DNA from: Protostelium mycophagum
Lineage: Eukaryota > Evosea > Variosea > Protosteliida > Protosteliaceae
Direction: 5' to 3'
Assembly (NCBI GenBank): GCA_002081555.1
Contig: MZNV01003022.1
Span: 1-47,732, forward strand
DNA length: 47,732 nt
Below the pieces are notes generated by a model that saw only the letters and a list, made by a program, of their open reading frames with translations, did no database searches and had not been told where the DNA came from. The position numbers and the translations under genes are program-made. Shown here in pieces: positions 34,144-44,128 of this stretch; the first letter of the stretch is position 1; the number at the start of each line of letters is the position of its first letter.

Positions 34144-35909
34144 ATGTCTCAAGAACAAATTTCCGGAAAAAAAACGCCTCCTCGGCAGTATTTAACCGCT
34201 ACATTAGAGCCTATCATGCTCAACACACCTCGTTCTACGGGAAGTGCACCGACAGTAAATCGAAATGTGGAGTTAAGAGGAAAGTATGAGACGTTATTGG
34301 CCAAAGGCAAGGAGGGAGGTGATCTTGTCAAAAACATGCAAGATTTGAGGAGATTAGTACTTATTGAAGGTCTTCCGACAGATGTCGTGGAGGTATTGGA
34401 TCATATACTTTCCAAAACAAATGTAATAGAATTGATTTAAGCAGAACGACACACTGAGGGCAAGAGTTTGGAAGATATTACTTCGTGTGAGGAAGGTTTC
34501 GGCTGAGGATTACATGGCCTTAGTCGCGAAAGGTTGTAATTAAATTTAATTCACATTCATATCATTGGACGTAATCTCGGGTGGAATCTCTTCTTTTGAT
34601 CACACTCTGCTCTTGATTTGATGACATCATTATTATTTTTATTACATCTTGTTTAACGAGGAGCAGGCCCCACAGATTTAGAGGGACTGTATGATAAAAT
34701 AAGAAACGACACATTCAGAACTTTTCGAACAAATACAGCCTACCAGAAGAGGGTGAGCTCTTTTTATATTCCAAAAGACATGTCCATTGACAAGGGAAGG
34801 TACCAGAAAATACACTCATCAGAACACTCAACGCCTTCATGCACTTGTGTTGTGAGTCTATTTGTATAATATCATTCGAAACATCACTAAAATCTGCAGA
34901 CTCTGACAAGCATAATTCCACGACTTATGTACAGGGGATGAATGTCGTCTGTGCGGTATTTTTATACGTCATGAACGAGCTCGACGCTTTCTATTGCTTC
35001 AGCAAATTCGCGAATCATTACGCGCCTCTTTATTTCAACATCGGAATAGAGGGTGCTTATGAGGGAGTCGAGGTGAGTTGTAGTGCTGGGTCAAGTTTGA
35101 AATCTCGCTGAAAATTCTAGTTGGTGGACGAAGTGATGAAAGTGGCGGATCCAGAGTTGTATTTATATCTTATCTCGAAGAATATGAAGGCAGAGATTTA
35201 TGCCGTCGCACGTGAGTTTTACAAACATGATGATCATGTCATGCGTTAATAACTTGGCCAAATTTGAATCTCATTTATCAACGTGAAAATCACCTTCTTT
35301 GACCGTAGATTTGCATATTTTGTACCAAAAGTGAGATGTTCTTTTGGTTATTTGATGAAGATTTTACACTTGATCAAAAAATTGAACGAGGATAGCTTGC
35401 CTGAGTTTCAGCGCCTGTACACCACCTCTGGACGAGATCGTCAAATTATGGGATTTTCTGTTCGCTTTTGGGCCACACGTGAACATCGTCTGTCTCGTCG
35501 CACAAGTGGTCATCATGAGAGATGAGGTCTTGTCTGCAGAGAGGTATTGTATCTCTCATGATAAGCACGTGCTCTACAGTCATTTTTGCGTTGAACCGAA
35601 TTTTGAATGTATTTCTTTGCTTTCGTGGTGATGTCGGTGTGGACACATTGTTACGCAAATTCACCAAGTTCCAAGAAGTTCAATAACCCCAACAGACCCA
35701 ACTTGAGAAGCCTTCCTCCTCTTGAATCGAATATGATCATATCAGTGGCCGTACAGATCGTCAGACAGATACCGGATGAGCTGTGGAAGAGACTGGAGAC
35801 ACACACGTGGAAGATGAAGAAGAGTTCCAGGAAATTCAGCACACTTCCAAGGAACTTTGGGAAGGGAGGGAAGGGGCAGAGAGGTCCTCATTTTGGTGGG
35901 CTGTTCTGA
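34144..35909 (+). CDS. TBC-domain Rab GTPase-activating protein, BUB2/Cdc16-like
   Basis: After a short basic N terminus (SGKKTPPRQY) the TBC domain runs almost to the C terminus: LRRLVLIEGLP, LRARVWKILLRV, IRNDTFRTF with the arginine finger of IxxDxxR, TYVQGMNVVCAVFLYVM with the glutamine finger YxQ, AFYCFSKFANHYAPLYF, and EIVKLWDFLFAFGPHVNI. The compact one-domain form and the YVQGMNVxCxxFLYVM block are most like the BUB2/Cdc16 spindle-checkpoint GAPs. Both catalytic fingers are present, so GAP activity is expected. The C-terminal tail is basic (KKSSRKF, GKGGKGQRG). ATG 34144 was chosen because sequence upstream of it reads like the leader; an in-frame ATG at 34111 is possible. Confidence 0.85.
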
Positions 35910-36240
35910 AATAAAATTTTTGGTGGGTTTGTACAAGATATTATCACCCTTTTCTGTGATATTTCAACACCCCAAACGACCCCAGCAAATTGGCCGAAAT
36001 TGATGGAAATTGGTTTATTGTCGTATAAGGTAGATCCTTAACATTATGACTGGCGGTTGTCTGCCGTGCCCTTGCCGTGCTGTGTCGGATGTCCGAGAGA
36101 AGTAAAAAGAAATATCGGTGAAATCATGGTTCCGTTCAGTAATAATGTCGACAGCAGACGTTCGCGTGTCGACGGATTTTGGTGGATTGGGTTCAGACTT
36201 ACTCAACGCCGCGCCTGTCCACAACCTCTGAAGAACCAAG

Positions 36241-37036
36241 ATGATACACAAGGCAGTTGTTCTCGGCGAAGGAGGTGTTGGTGAGTGTCAACATGTTCGA
36301 AAGACATATGAGCGCTCCATAAATCAGATGACACAAAACCATTGAAATCTTCAACGTTTTGAATATAGCGTGTTAATAATGTTCATTTTGCTTTCAGGAA
36401 AGTCCGCCCTCACGATTCAGTTGATTCAGAACAACTTTATTCCAGAGTATGATCCTACCATTGAGAACTCCTACCGCAAGCAGATTGCCGTCGATGATGA
36501 GACTTGCATGCTAGACATCTTAGATACCGCAGGTCAAGAAGAGTTTAGTGCGATGAGAGATCAATACATCAGAACTGGAGAGGTGATTCATTGAATTTCG
36601 ACAAATTCGTGCTGATCCGTCCTCAGGGATTTTTTCTAGTCTACAGTATTGTCCAGGAGACATCGTTTCAAAAGCTGTTAGCTACGCATGAGAGGATCCT
36701 TCGTGTTAAAGACGCTGATCATTTTCCCATGGTGGTAATTGGAAACAAATGTGATCTAGAGAAGGATAGAGAGGTGCTCACATCAGATGGAAAGGATTTT
36801 GCCAATCGATGCAAAGCTCCTTTTTTTGAATCATCAGGTAGCATATCAAGTCCATACATCTTTCAAAGTTCTCATCATGTACAGCTAAGGCCAGAGTAAA
36901 CGTGGAGGAGCCATTCAAACAATTGATCAGAGAGATGAGGAAGCACGCCAACGGTGGACAAACAGCCAATACACCTGGGTCTTCTGGTACCCCAAGCAAG
37001 CCAAAAAAGAAGTCGGGAGGATGTGTCTTGGTGTAA
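36241..37036 (+). CDS. Ras-family small GTPase with CaaX box
   Basis: Four exons encode about 190 residues: [19 protein letters not shown] (P-loop), a Ras-type effector loop ([12 protein letters not shown]), [20 protein letters not shown] (switch II, Gln61 present), [14 protein letters not shown] (G4) and ESSAKAR (G5). The C-terminal tail is Ser/Gly/Lys-rich ([13 protein letters not shown]), a polybasic patch before the CaaX prenylation site CVLV, so it should sit on the plasma membrane. The P-loop has Glu where Ras has Ala11. The first intron splits the P-loop after GGVG. A signalling switch with the normal GTPase residues. Confidence 0.95.
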
Positions 37037-37253
37037 ATTCGTGGCAGAGCGCCCTTGTTGATAAACTGTAAATTCGTCATTTGGTAATTAATTTTATTTA
37101 TCTACATAGATCATCGCTTCGAGGTGATCATGAAGTTGAAGAATAATAATAAATAATATTATATACAATATAGATTACAATATTGTAGATGGCGTAACTC
37201 CTTAGTGTTCGGTAAGTGACATCGAGAATCAAACACGGAAACCATTCGAAATC

Positions 37254-39217
37254 ATGAGGTTCGCGATCGTCCTCCTCTTAGGTCTCGTTTCCATATCCAT
37301 CGCTGCTGATTCCGCAGAATGGAAGAAGCGAGTCATCTATCAGGTTGGTGTTTCAATCGATCTGAATGATTCTTATCGAACCAGGTGCTGACAGATCGCT
37401 TCGCACGCTCTGGTGGAGACACCTCTGATTGCGACATTTCTGATTACTGTGGTGGTTCTTGGGCGGGTATCACATCCAAATTGGACTACATAAAGAGCAT
37501 GGGCTTCGATGCAATCTGGATCTCTCCTCTTCCCGTGAACACACCAGGTAATGTCCGCCTTTAAACATGAATCTGAACTAGATAGGAGGATACCATGGTT
37601 ATTGGGCTTTAGATATGAGCCATCTGAACCCTCACTTTGGTACAGAGAGTGAATTGCATAAGCTTGTTCAAGAGTGCCACTCCCGTGGGATGCTGGTATG
37701 TTCAATCTGACAGAGGCATTTTATTCATATGGCGAAGATCATGGTCGACATAGTGGCCAATCACATGGGTTGGATGCAAGACGTCACCGCGGCTTTTCCT
37801 TTCAACAAAGTAAGTTGAGAAGAAATTATTTTTCGGAGAACTTGATTGCAGGATTTGGTCAGATTCCAATTCTCGGTAACGAACACGTTAGTTACCGATA
37901 TTTTTAACCTGGTACGGGGAATCTGACCAAACTCTGCAACATTTCATGCCAAGTTGAGAAATTAATCGGTTGTAGACAGAGCATTATCATGGATGCGATA
38001 AATGTCCTCCAGGATGCTCCATCAAAGACTGGGACAACCAACGCGAGGTATAATGATTTTCAGACGAAATTTACAACTTAACCTGAAAAAGGTGGAAATG
38101 TGTAGGGTCTCGAGACTTTTGGATTTGGATCAGAGCAATAGATTTGTCTCTGAATATCTGGTACAATGGGTCAGAGGCATTGTAAAGAAGTACAACATCG
38201 ACGGTATACGCATCGACACTTTTCCGGAAGTCGACAAGCCCTTCTGGTAATTTCCAGCCGAAAGAAATTTCGCTGAAAATTCACAGGAACAAGTACATCT
38301 CCGCCTCCGGAGTCTTCGCGATGGGTGAGGTATACAACGGAAACTCGAGTTACGTGGGGTCGTACCAATCTCCCAAAGGCCCAGCACAGAGTGTCTTGTC
38401 TTACCCGATGTATTTCATTATTTCTGCAGTATTTGGCCAGGGCAAACGCATGGCTTTAATCCAAGGTACGTGGTTGAGTTGTTCAACAATCTTGTTATAG
38501 ATCAAATATAAATTTCTTTTTGCAGGTATGAGAAGCGCGTATAAACACAACATGGGCAACATGCATCTCGTCGGAAATTTCATCGATAACCACGATCAAC
38601 CCAGGTCAGTCCCGTGACATGAGAAACTGCATCTGAATTTCCCTCAGATTTCTCAACAACCAGAAAGATCTGATCCTGTACAAGTCTGCGATATTGTACA
38701 CTATGTATTCCAGCGGGATACCAATAATTTATTATGGGACAGAGCAGTCTTTCAGCGGTGGACATGACCCCGAGTGTAGAGAGCCGATGTGGAAATCAAA
38801 CTACGACACCACAAACGAGATGTATAAGGTGAGCCCGTCGAGCGGCACTTTGAACAATTGACATTTGATTTTCTGACGGGTATAGTTTATCGAGAAGATA
38901 ACAAAGCACAGACAGAGCAGCCAAATTCACGATGAAGAGCACGTTGAACATTTAGTTACTGATGATCTCTACACCTTCTCTCGTGGAAAGGTCCTCGTTG
39001 CATTGACAAATGTCGGAAGTAATGGAAAACTCATCAATGTCACGATGACAACACATCCCTTTCCAAGGGGTCAGAAGATCTGCAACATGTGAGTTCCAGA
39101 GTCCTAATGATGTTTGTTAATCAGGATAGTTTGGTAGATGGTGATTGTATGGTGGTTAATGGACATCTGCAATTGATCTTGAAGAATGGAGAAGGCAAGG
39201 TGTACCAGTCATCATAA
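37254..39217 (+). CDS. Secreted alpha-amylase (GH13, fungal Taka-amylase type)
   Basis: A signal peptide (MRFAIVLLLGLVSISIAADS) precedes the GH13 barrel: VLTDRFARSGGDTSDCD, GFDAIWISPLPVNT, GYHGYWALDMSHLNPHFG, MVDIVANHMG, GIRIDTFPEVDKPFW with the nucleophile Asp, FAMGEVYNG with the acid/base Glu, and NFIDNHDQPR with the transition-state Asp. All three catalytic carboxylates are present. C-terminal beta domain to KVYQSS. The cysteines around DCDISDYC and CDKCPPGC match those of extracellular fungal-type enzymes. Expected role: hydrolysis of starch or glycogen from food organisms. At least eight short introns. Confidence 0.92.
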
Positions 39218-39282
39218 GCTGCAATAAAGGATGTTGAATTCAATCATTTTAAAGGTCTGTTTTATTCTCGATTTCTTGTATC

Positions 39283-39615
39283 TCATACATATTGTGGGCT
39301 TTGACGCTTTTTATATGGTGCAAGACTGCAGATAAAAATGATATATTCAGTAAGCGACAAACCACTGCTATTTTTGATCTTTTGATCTGTTGATTGATTG
39401 GACGAGATCTTGTTTAACATCGCTTTCGTTCTACTTGGCCAATGATTCGCTCGTGGACATGTTGGACCCATTCCATCAACGGCTCCTTCATTTGCAGTAA
39501 GAATGAGATTTGATAAAGTGATATAGTGAGTCAGTGGTGAAGATAACTGCGTTGAACCTGCACGATTGATCACCCATGATGCCAGGAGTTGTGGCTTCAC
39601 AGCCATACAGGACAT
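39283..39615 (-). other. Open reading frame of unknown standing between amylase and tRNA-Pro fragment
   Basis: A 110-codon frame (MSCMAVKPQLLASWVINRAG at its start, LAPYKKRQSPQYV at its end) lies in the 750-bp space between the amylase stop and the NTPase gene. No domain was recognised and composition is unremarkable. A competing frame in the same stretch reads KEPLMEWVQHVHERIIGQVE, which looks more protein-like. Coding status is undecided. Confidence 0.2.
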
Positions 39616-39715
39616 CTGTCAAGGGGTTCTCAGTTATTAATTTCTATTTCTTAAACTGGGTACTTAACTAAAATTGTCATATACTGGTACCTATTTTTGA
39701 GGCGATCTACAACTC

Positions 39716-39770
39716 GGCTCTGTAGTTCAGTGGTAAAATACTACCTTAGGGTGGTAGTGCTCCCTCTTTT
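39716..39770 (+). tRNA. tRNA-Pro (AGG) 5' fragment, lacking the T-arm
   Basis: The sequence follows tRNA-Pro from the acceptor 5' strand (GGCTCTG) through the A-box (TAGTTCAGTGG), a CTACC/GGTAG anticodon stem and a TTAGGGT loop (AGG at 34-36). After the variable region it turns into CTCCCTCTTTTTAG: no T-arm, B-box or 3' acceptor strand. It is therefore a truncated pseudo-tRNA or a tRNA-derived piece of a mobile element. It may still carry a Pol III-like T-run. Confidence 0.6.
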
Positions 39771-39968
39771 TAGTTTTCAATTGCTCTCTGCTCACAACAT
39801 ATCGTGTTGATGACGCGGACGAACAAATACCTGTTGACGTCGACAATATTTTACAGCACTGCGAAACGTACTGATTTATTAAATCCGATTTTCAGAATTT
39901 GATTTGGAACTTTTTGCCGCGAAAACCAAGACAAACAACGATTCTCAATTTCAACATTCCCAGATCAA

Positions 39969-41870
39969 ATGGAGCCATTAGAAGATCACAAAAATAAAGT
40001 GAGTTGACTCTACTCAAGTTATTGTTAAATCCTAAGGTGTTCACTTTCAAATGTGGAGAGGAGAAGAGAACAACTGAAAGAGCTGTTCGTCTAGGATTTA
40101 AAACTCTTTGGACTGAAACAAGACGACGACCTCATATGGATTTCGCGAAACCAAATCACCAAAGAAAATCAAAGTCAGGCAAATCCTGGTTTATATGAGA
40201 TTGACGGCACATATTGGATGCCAAACGAGTTGATAGAACAAGTCGAGAAGGATCTACAGTATGAATTGCAGAAACTAAAGAAGACAGCAGAGGAAAAGAT
40301 GAAAGCATCTGATAGAAAAATCATGATGATGGTCGATCTTACCTCTGTACTGCGTGATCACCAGCTGATGGTAAAGTTGTGTGGAGGGGAGAAAAGGCCA
40401 ATTCTTCAGAGATTTCAGAACTACATCTATCTCGATTTCGAAAGTGCATCGCTCTCTCGCGGTTCGTTTTTCGTGACCGTGGGCTGATCTGACTGACAAA
40501 TTGATTCACAGAGCCCATTTTAAAATATAGGTTGCTGCAGAACTTTATTGTAAATCGTGATGTGCTATCGATTGGAAGAGAGGATCAGTTAAGTGAGGCT
40601 GTGGGTATCATGAAGTCAAATATAGAATGCTATTGCTCAGAACGTATGTTTGACATTCTTTATCCATTCAGAAACAGAGACTTGAAAAATGAATCAAAAT
40701 ATCTTCAACTTGAGTTTCACCGGTGCATTTTATTCACAGGCTTAGGCGATCAGGGAACAACTGAAGCAAAAGTGATTCGAGTTCACGGGCCACAAGGGTA
40801 CGGAAAATCAAGATTCGCCTTTGAGCTGTGTCAGGAAGGCAAAATGATAGGTGGGTTTGGAATACAATATTATATAGATATTTAAATTTAGACGATCGTC
40901 TCAGATGGAAAGAGGATGGAGCCCATATGGATCAATCTAGCATCTGTCACTATCAAAGACACCTGCACTCTAGGCGATATTATCAATCTCTGCTGCAGCG
41001 GCCCAAAGCAAAAGGGAATACCGCTATATGATATTTTGTGCGCACTCAGAGAGCAGCAACAGTGCAACGGCTATAATATTGTTTTAGACGAAATTCATCA
41101 GCGTTCTCCAGAGCTAATAAAAAACTGTGTGACGGATTGGATGGGCGCAATCACAAAGAAGTTCCCATGTAATCTCATATTGGTCGGTACGGGTCAAAAG
41201 AGAGTGTCACTGGCACTTCAACAGTCTGGCATTGGAGGAATAAAATTCTCTATGGAGCCGCTAGATCAAGAAACAGTTCAAAGGCGGGTAAGCCACCGTT
41301 GCTATCTCGTCCAATCTATTTTTAGTAACGAAGGCCAGACGTATCAGATGATGTCCGAGAGTGGAGAGTTGGATGAGAATGACAAGAAGATGGTCAACCG
41401 ATTTCTGGAGACCACCGGTTATGTGGCAAGAATATACGAAGCGGTGACTAGTCTATATTTTGTCAGAATATAACATTTTTCGCAGGTATACAGGAGTATT
41501 TCTAAGACCTCGGACACTTTTATTATGGGAAAGTGGCTTGAACACTTGGGAAAGAACAGTCTACAGGAAATGTACAGATTATTCTCCCATGAGAAATTCG
41601 CCGACTTTTTCGATTCTGGAGGACAACACTGCAAGCATCAAGTTCCGTATTATGGTTGTAGAGCTATCATTCTAGCGGCTCTGACAAGGAGAGAAATGGG
41701 GCTGAATTCGATGATCAATGGGAAGACGGTGAATAAAATTGAATACAATTGATATCTGATGAAATCTAGGTAGAGGAGGCGTGGGAGGCTGGATTTATAG
41801 ATTATAATTCAGAGACTAAACGGATAGCCATGCCATTACTGCTGTTACGAACTTTGAATATTGTAGATCC
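39969..41870 (+). pseudogene. P-loop NTPase gene (CRN/RHS-like), in-frame stop and retroelement at the 3' end
   Basis: Exons read QDDDLIWISRNQ, LYEIDGTYWMPNELIEQVEK, FIVNRDVLSIGREDQL, then Walker A (VHGPQGYGKSRFAFEL), Walker B (YNIVLDEIHQRSPEL), NLILVGTGQKRVSLAL, TTGYVARIYEAV and FIMGKWLEHLGKNSLQEMYR. The order (header, P-loop NTPase, further C-terminal part) resembles the NTPases of the Crinkler/RHS class, related to transposon-encoded proteins; this is a tentative family call. Between ELFV and DLKLFG the frame meets TAG at 40092-40094 with no good short intron to remove it. The frame then runs to NIVDPLMYL at about 41870 and dissolves into sequence that reads as a minus-strand RNase H. Likely a dead copy. 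Confidence 0.6.
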
Positions 41871-42526
41871 ACTGATGTATTTAGGGGGGTCAAAGGTTAT
41901 TGCCCCATACATTGCTTTGTTGTTTTTCAGGGACCCATCTGTGAAGACTTTGATCAAGTGGCAGTGTGGGTCAGTGTTATTGTGTGTTTTTGTTCGTGTT
42001 TGTGTAATCCATTGTCTTGTTTGTTGCAGTACTAGTAGTCCCCAGCTCTTGTATGGGTCTTCTGTTTTGTTCTCTGTTACTAGTAATCCCCAGCTCTCAT
42101 AAGGGTCTTCTGTTTTGTCCCCCATTTGTTTCCTTTTGTACTGTATTGGTGCATCCATGTTTAGGTCATCAAATTGTTTGATTGTGAATCCCACCAGCGC
42201 CGTGTTGATGTTTTTGTCTAGTTTAAGGTTGGAAACGGGGTCTGTATGTCTGTCTATTAGGGTTATTTTCAGTTTGGTGAGGCAGTTTTCGCTGTTCCAT
42301 ATTGTGTATGCCCGGATTGCATTGTTGGAGTGTTTGTCATTTAGGATGCTCTCTATTGTGTGGTTGGCAAAGATCACTGTGTTTTCTATATATGGGCTTT
42401 TAAGTCCTCTGAATCTGTGCCAGTATGCTTCATGTGTTTGTGGGGGGGGGGTAGTCTGCCTTTTTTGTTAAGGGTTTGTATTGTCCAGGTATCTAGTTCT
42501 TTAAGCCATTGGTTGTGCAATTTTGC

Positions 42527-42558
42527 AAATTAATGTATGTAATGGCATACATTAATTT
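42527..42558. repeat. 13-bp perfect inverted repeat with 6-nt loop
   Basis: AAATTAATGTATG (42527-42539) and its exact complement CATACATTAATTT (42546-42558) flank TAATGG. It lies inside the retroelement fragment just upstream (minus-strand sense) of the WLKELDTW block. Confidence 0.85.
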
Positions 42559-42711
42559 TGTTCTATATGCTATTGTTGTGTGGCATTTATTATTTTTATT
42601 TTCTGGTCAATCAAAAGCCCAGTGCAAGTTTAGTGATGTTTGGTTTAAAAAGAAGATGTGAGGATAGAGCTGTTTTTATTTGTGTAGTTGCTGGGCTCTT
42701 TGTTGTTGTCC

Positions 42712-42857
42712 GTCAAGGTTGTTGTTTTGACCGATGTTTCTGGATCTGCTTCTCTTTGTCTCTTTTTGGTGTTCCTTCTATTATCTGTCAAGGTTGTTGT
42801 TTTGGTTGCTGTTTCTGGATCTACTTCTCTTTGTCTCTTTTTGGTGTTCCTTCTATC
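42712..42857. repeat. Tandem duplication, 75-bp unit
   Basis: Two adjacent near-identical copies begin GTCAAGGTTGTTGTTTTG at 42712 and 42787 and share TTTCTGGATCT, TTCTCTTTGTCTCTTTTTGG and TGTTCCTTCTAT. On the minus strand each encodes the repeated RRNTKKRQRE / TTTLTDN peptide, so the unit keeps the frame (75 = 25 codons). Confidence 0.85.
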
Positions 42858-42859
42858 TG

Positions 42860-42981
42860 GTGTTTCTTCTATCTGTCTGTTTGTGTATTATTGTGAAATC
42901 AGTGTCCCCCTGAAGGGTTCGTGTTTCTTCTATCTGTCTGTTTGTATATTTTTGTGAAATCAGTGTCCCCCTGAAGGGTTC
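42860..42981. repeat. Tandem duplication, 61-bp unit
   Basis: Copies at 42860-42920 and 42921-42981 differ at only three or so positions; each runs from GTGTTTCTTCTATCTGTCTG to CCCCCTGAAGGGTTC. The unit ends in a short palindromic core (CCCCTGAAGGGG-like). 61 bp is not a multiple of three, so this duplication breaks any frame through it. Confidence 0.9.
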
Positions 42982-43299
42982 CAACACCAGCTCCTGCTGT
43001 TTCTAGGGGTTCTTCATGACTTTTGTCACTTAGATGATGTGCTGTGCATCCAGTTAGTGTTTTTGGTGTCTAAAGAGGACACACCATGTGGTGTTGGGGT
43101 TTGGTTTGGTTTGGGAAAAAAGTGCAAAAGATAGAAAGATTCACATGTTCATAGAACAGCCATTACGGCCAGTAATAAAACACTTGAAGTGTTGTTCTAA
43201 ATTGAGGACCTTTGAATTTACCTTTTCTCTTTGGTGTTTCTTTTGTCTCTTTTTCTCTATTCTATTTTGTGTAAATAATTATATATTCTAATACAATTC

Positions 43300-44128
43300 A
43301 GATTTGGCAAGGACAACAAAAACTAATATATGATTGGTTATGCACATAAGCACAGAATCAGCCTTGTGCATAAATTCAAGCATAAGCACAGATTCAAGTA
43401 TAAATACAGATTTTAATCTAAGCTTCACACTCATTAAATAAACATAGTTTGTTTTAAGCAGCATAATTTTATGTTTTGTCTATCTATTTTAATATTTAAA
43501 ATTGATTGTTTTAATAAAATTGTAAAGAAAAAATTCTTTATTTTTTCCTCAAGGACCCACCAAAATAATAATAAGCCAAACATTTGAATGAGTGCATATA
43601 AGTTTGATCAGTGATTTGTTTCAAAATCAATCACCATTTTATTTTATAAAGAGGGCTTAGGGGCCAAATTCCACATTGCCAATAGGTGAGCTAGACTGTA
43701 AACTGTGCAAAGTTTGTGTTAAGCACTGTGAAGATGTGGTTTCTTACAATCTTTATAAGAAAATCAAAAACTCAATTTTAAATAAAGTTTAAGTTTACGC
43801 AACATAGACAAACTCGTGCTACAAAACAAAGGAAAATACTGATACAAGATGAATTCCATGACAATCAAAAAATCATATTTCTGTCTGCGATGATCTCATT
43901 GGCACGCTCCAGCTCAATCCAAGACCGAGGGATCACCCATCTCCCAGCGCTTTCTGAAGGATGTCAGTCTTTGCTATTGTCCTGCAGAGATAAAAGCGTA
44001 AAATAATGATTCATCTGGGATTTTGCGAAGTGTTTTTTGCCACAAATTGTAGACAGACGCTCAAAATAACAGAAACACGCGTAGAGAATATAACTCCATT
44101 TATTGTTCAAAAAGATTTACATAAAACA
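43300..44128. other. AT-rich spacer with short repeats, no gene seen
   Basis: No convincing coding sequence on either strand. Around 43340-43410 a short motif recurs (GCATAAGCACAGAATCAG, GCATAAGCACAGATTCAAG, GTATAAATACAGATT). The low GC and poly-A/T runs match the retroelement side rather than the host genes. A possible short minus-strand exon (TIAKTDILQKALGDG) sits near 43940-43985. Confidence 0.5.

Larger units (their letters stand above)
41870..43060 (-). mobile_element. Non-LTR-type retroelement fragment with RNase H motif
   Basis: Read right to left, an A-rich frame with internal tandem peptide repeats (RRNTKKRQRE and TKTTTLTDN, each twice) leads to LHNQWLKELDTWTIQTLNKK. A run of nine C (42441-42449 as G on the + strand) then shifts the frame to EAYWHRFRGLKSPYIENT, AIRAYTIWNSENCLTKLKI, a duplicated TEDPYESWGLLV/TEDPYKSWGLLV, and LIKVFTDGSLKNNKAMYGAI, an RNase H start with its catalytic Asp. 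No complete reverse transcriptase is seen, the RNase H is cut at the junction with the NTPase gene, and the frame is broken. Base use (A-rich coding strand) is unlike the neighbouring host genes. Confidence 0.6.

Noticed and set aside
41460-41675. Frame reading YTGVFLRPRTLLLWESG as the NTPase continuation
   Set aside because: The overlapping frame VYRSISKTSDTFIMGKWLEH joins in phase to the preceding exon and continues to VEEAWEAGF, so the other is a shadow.
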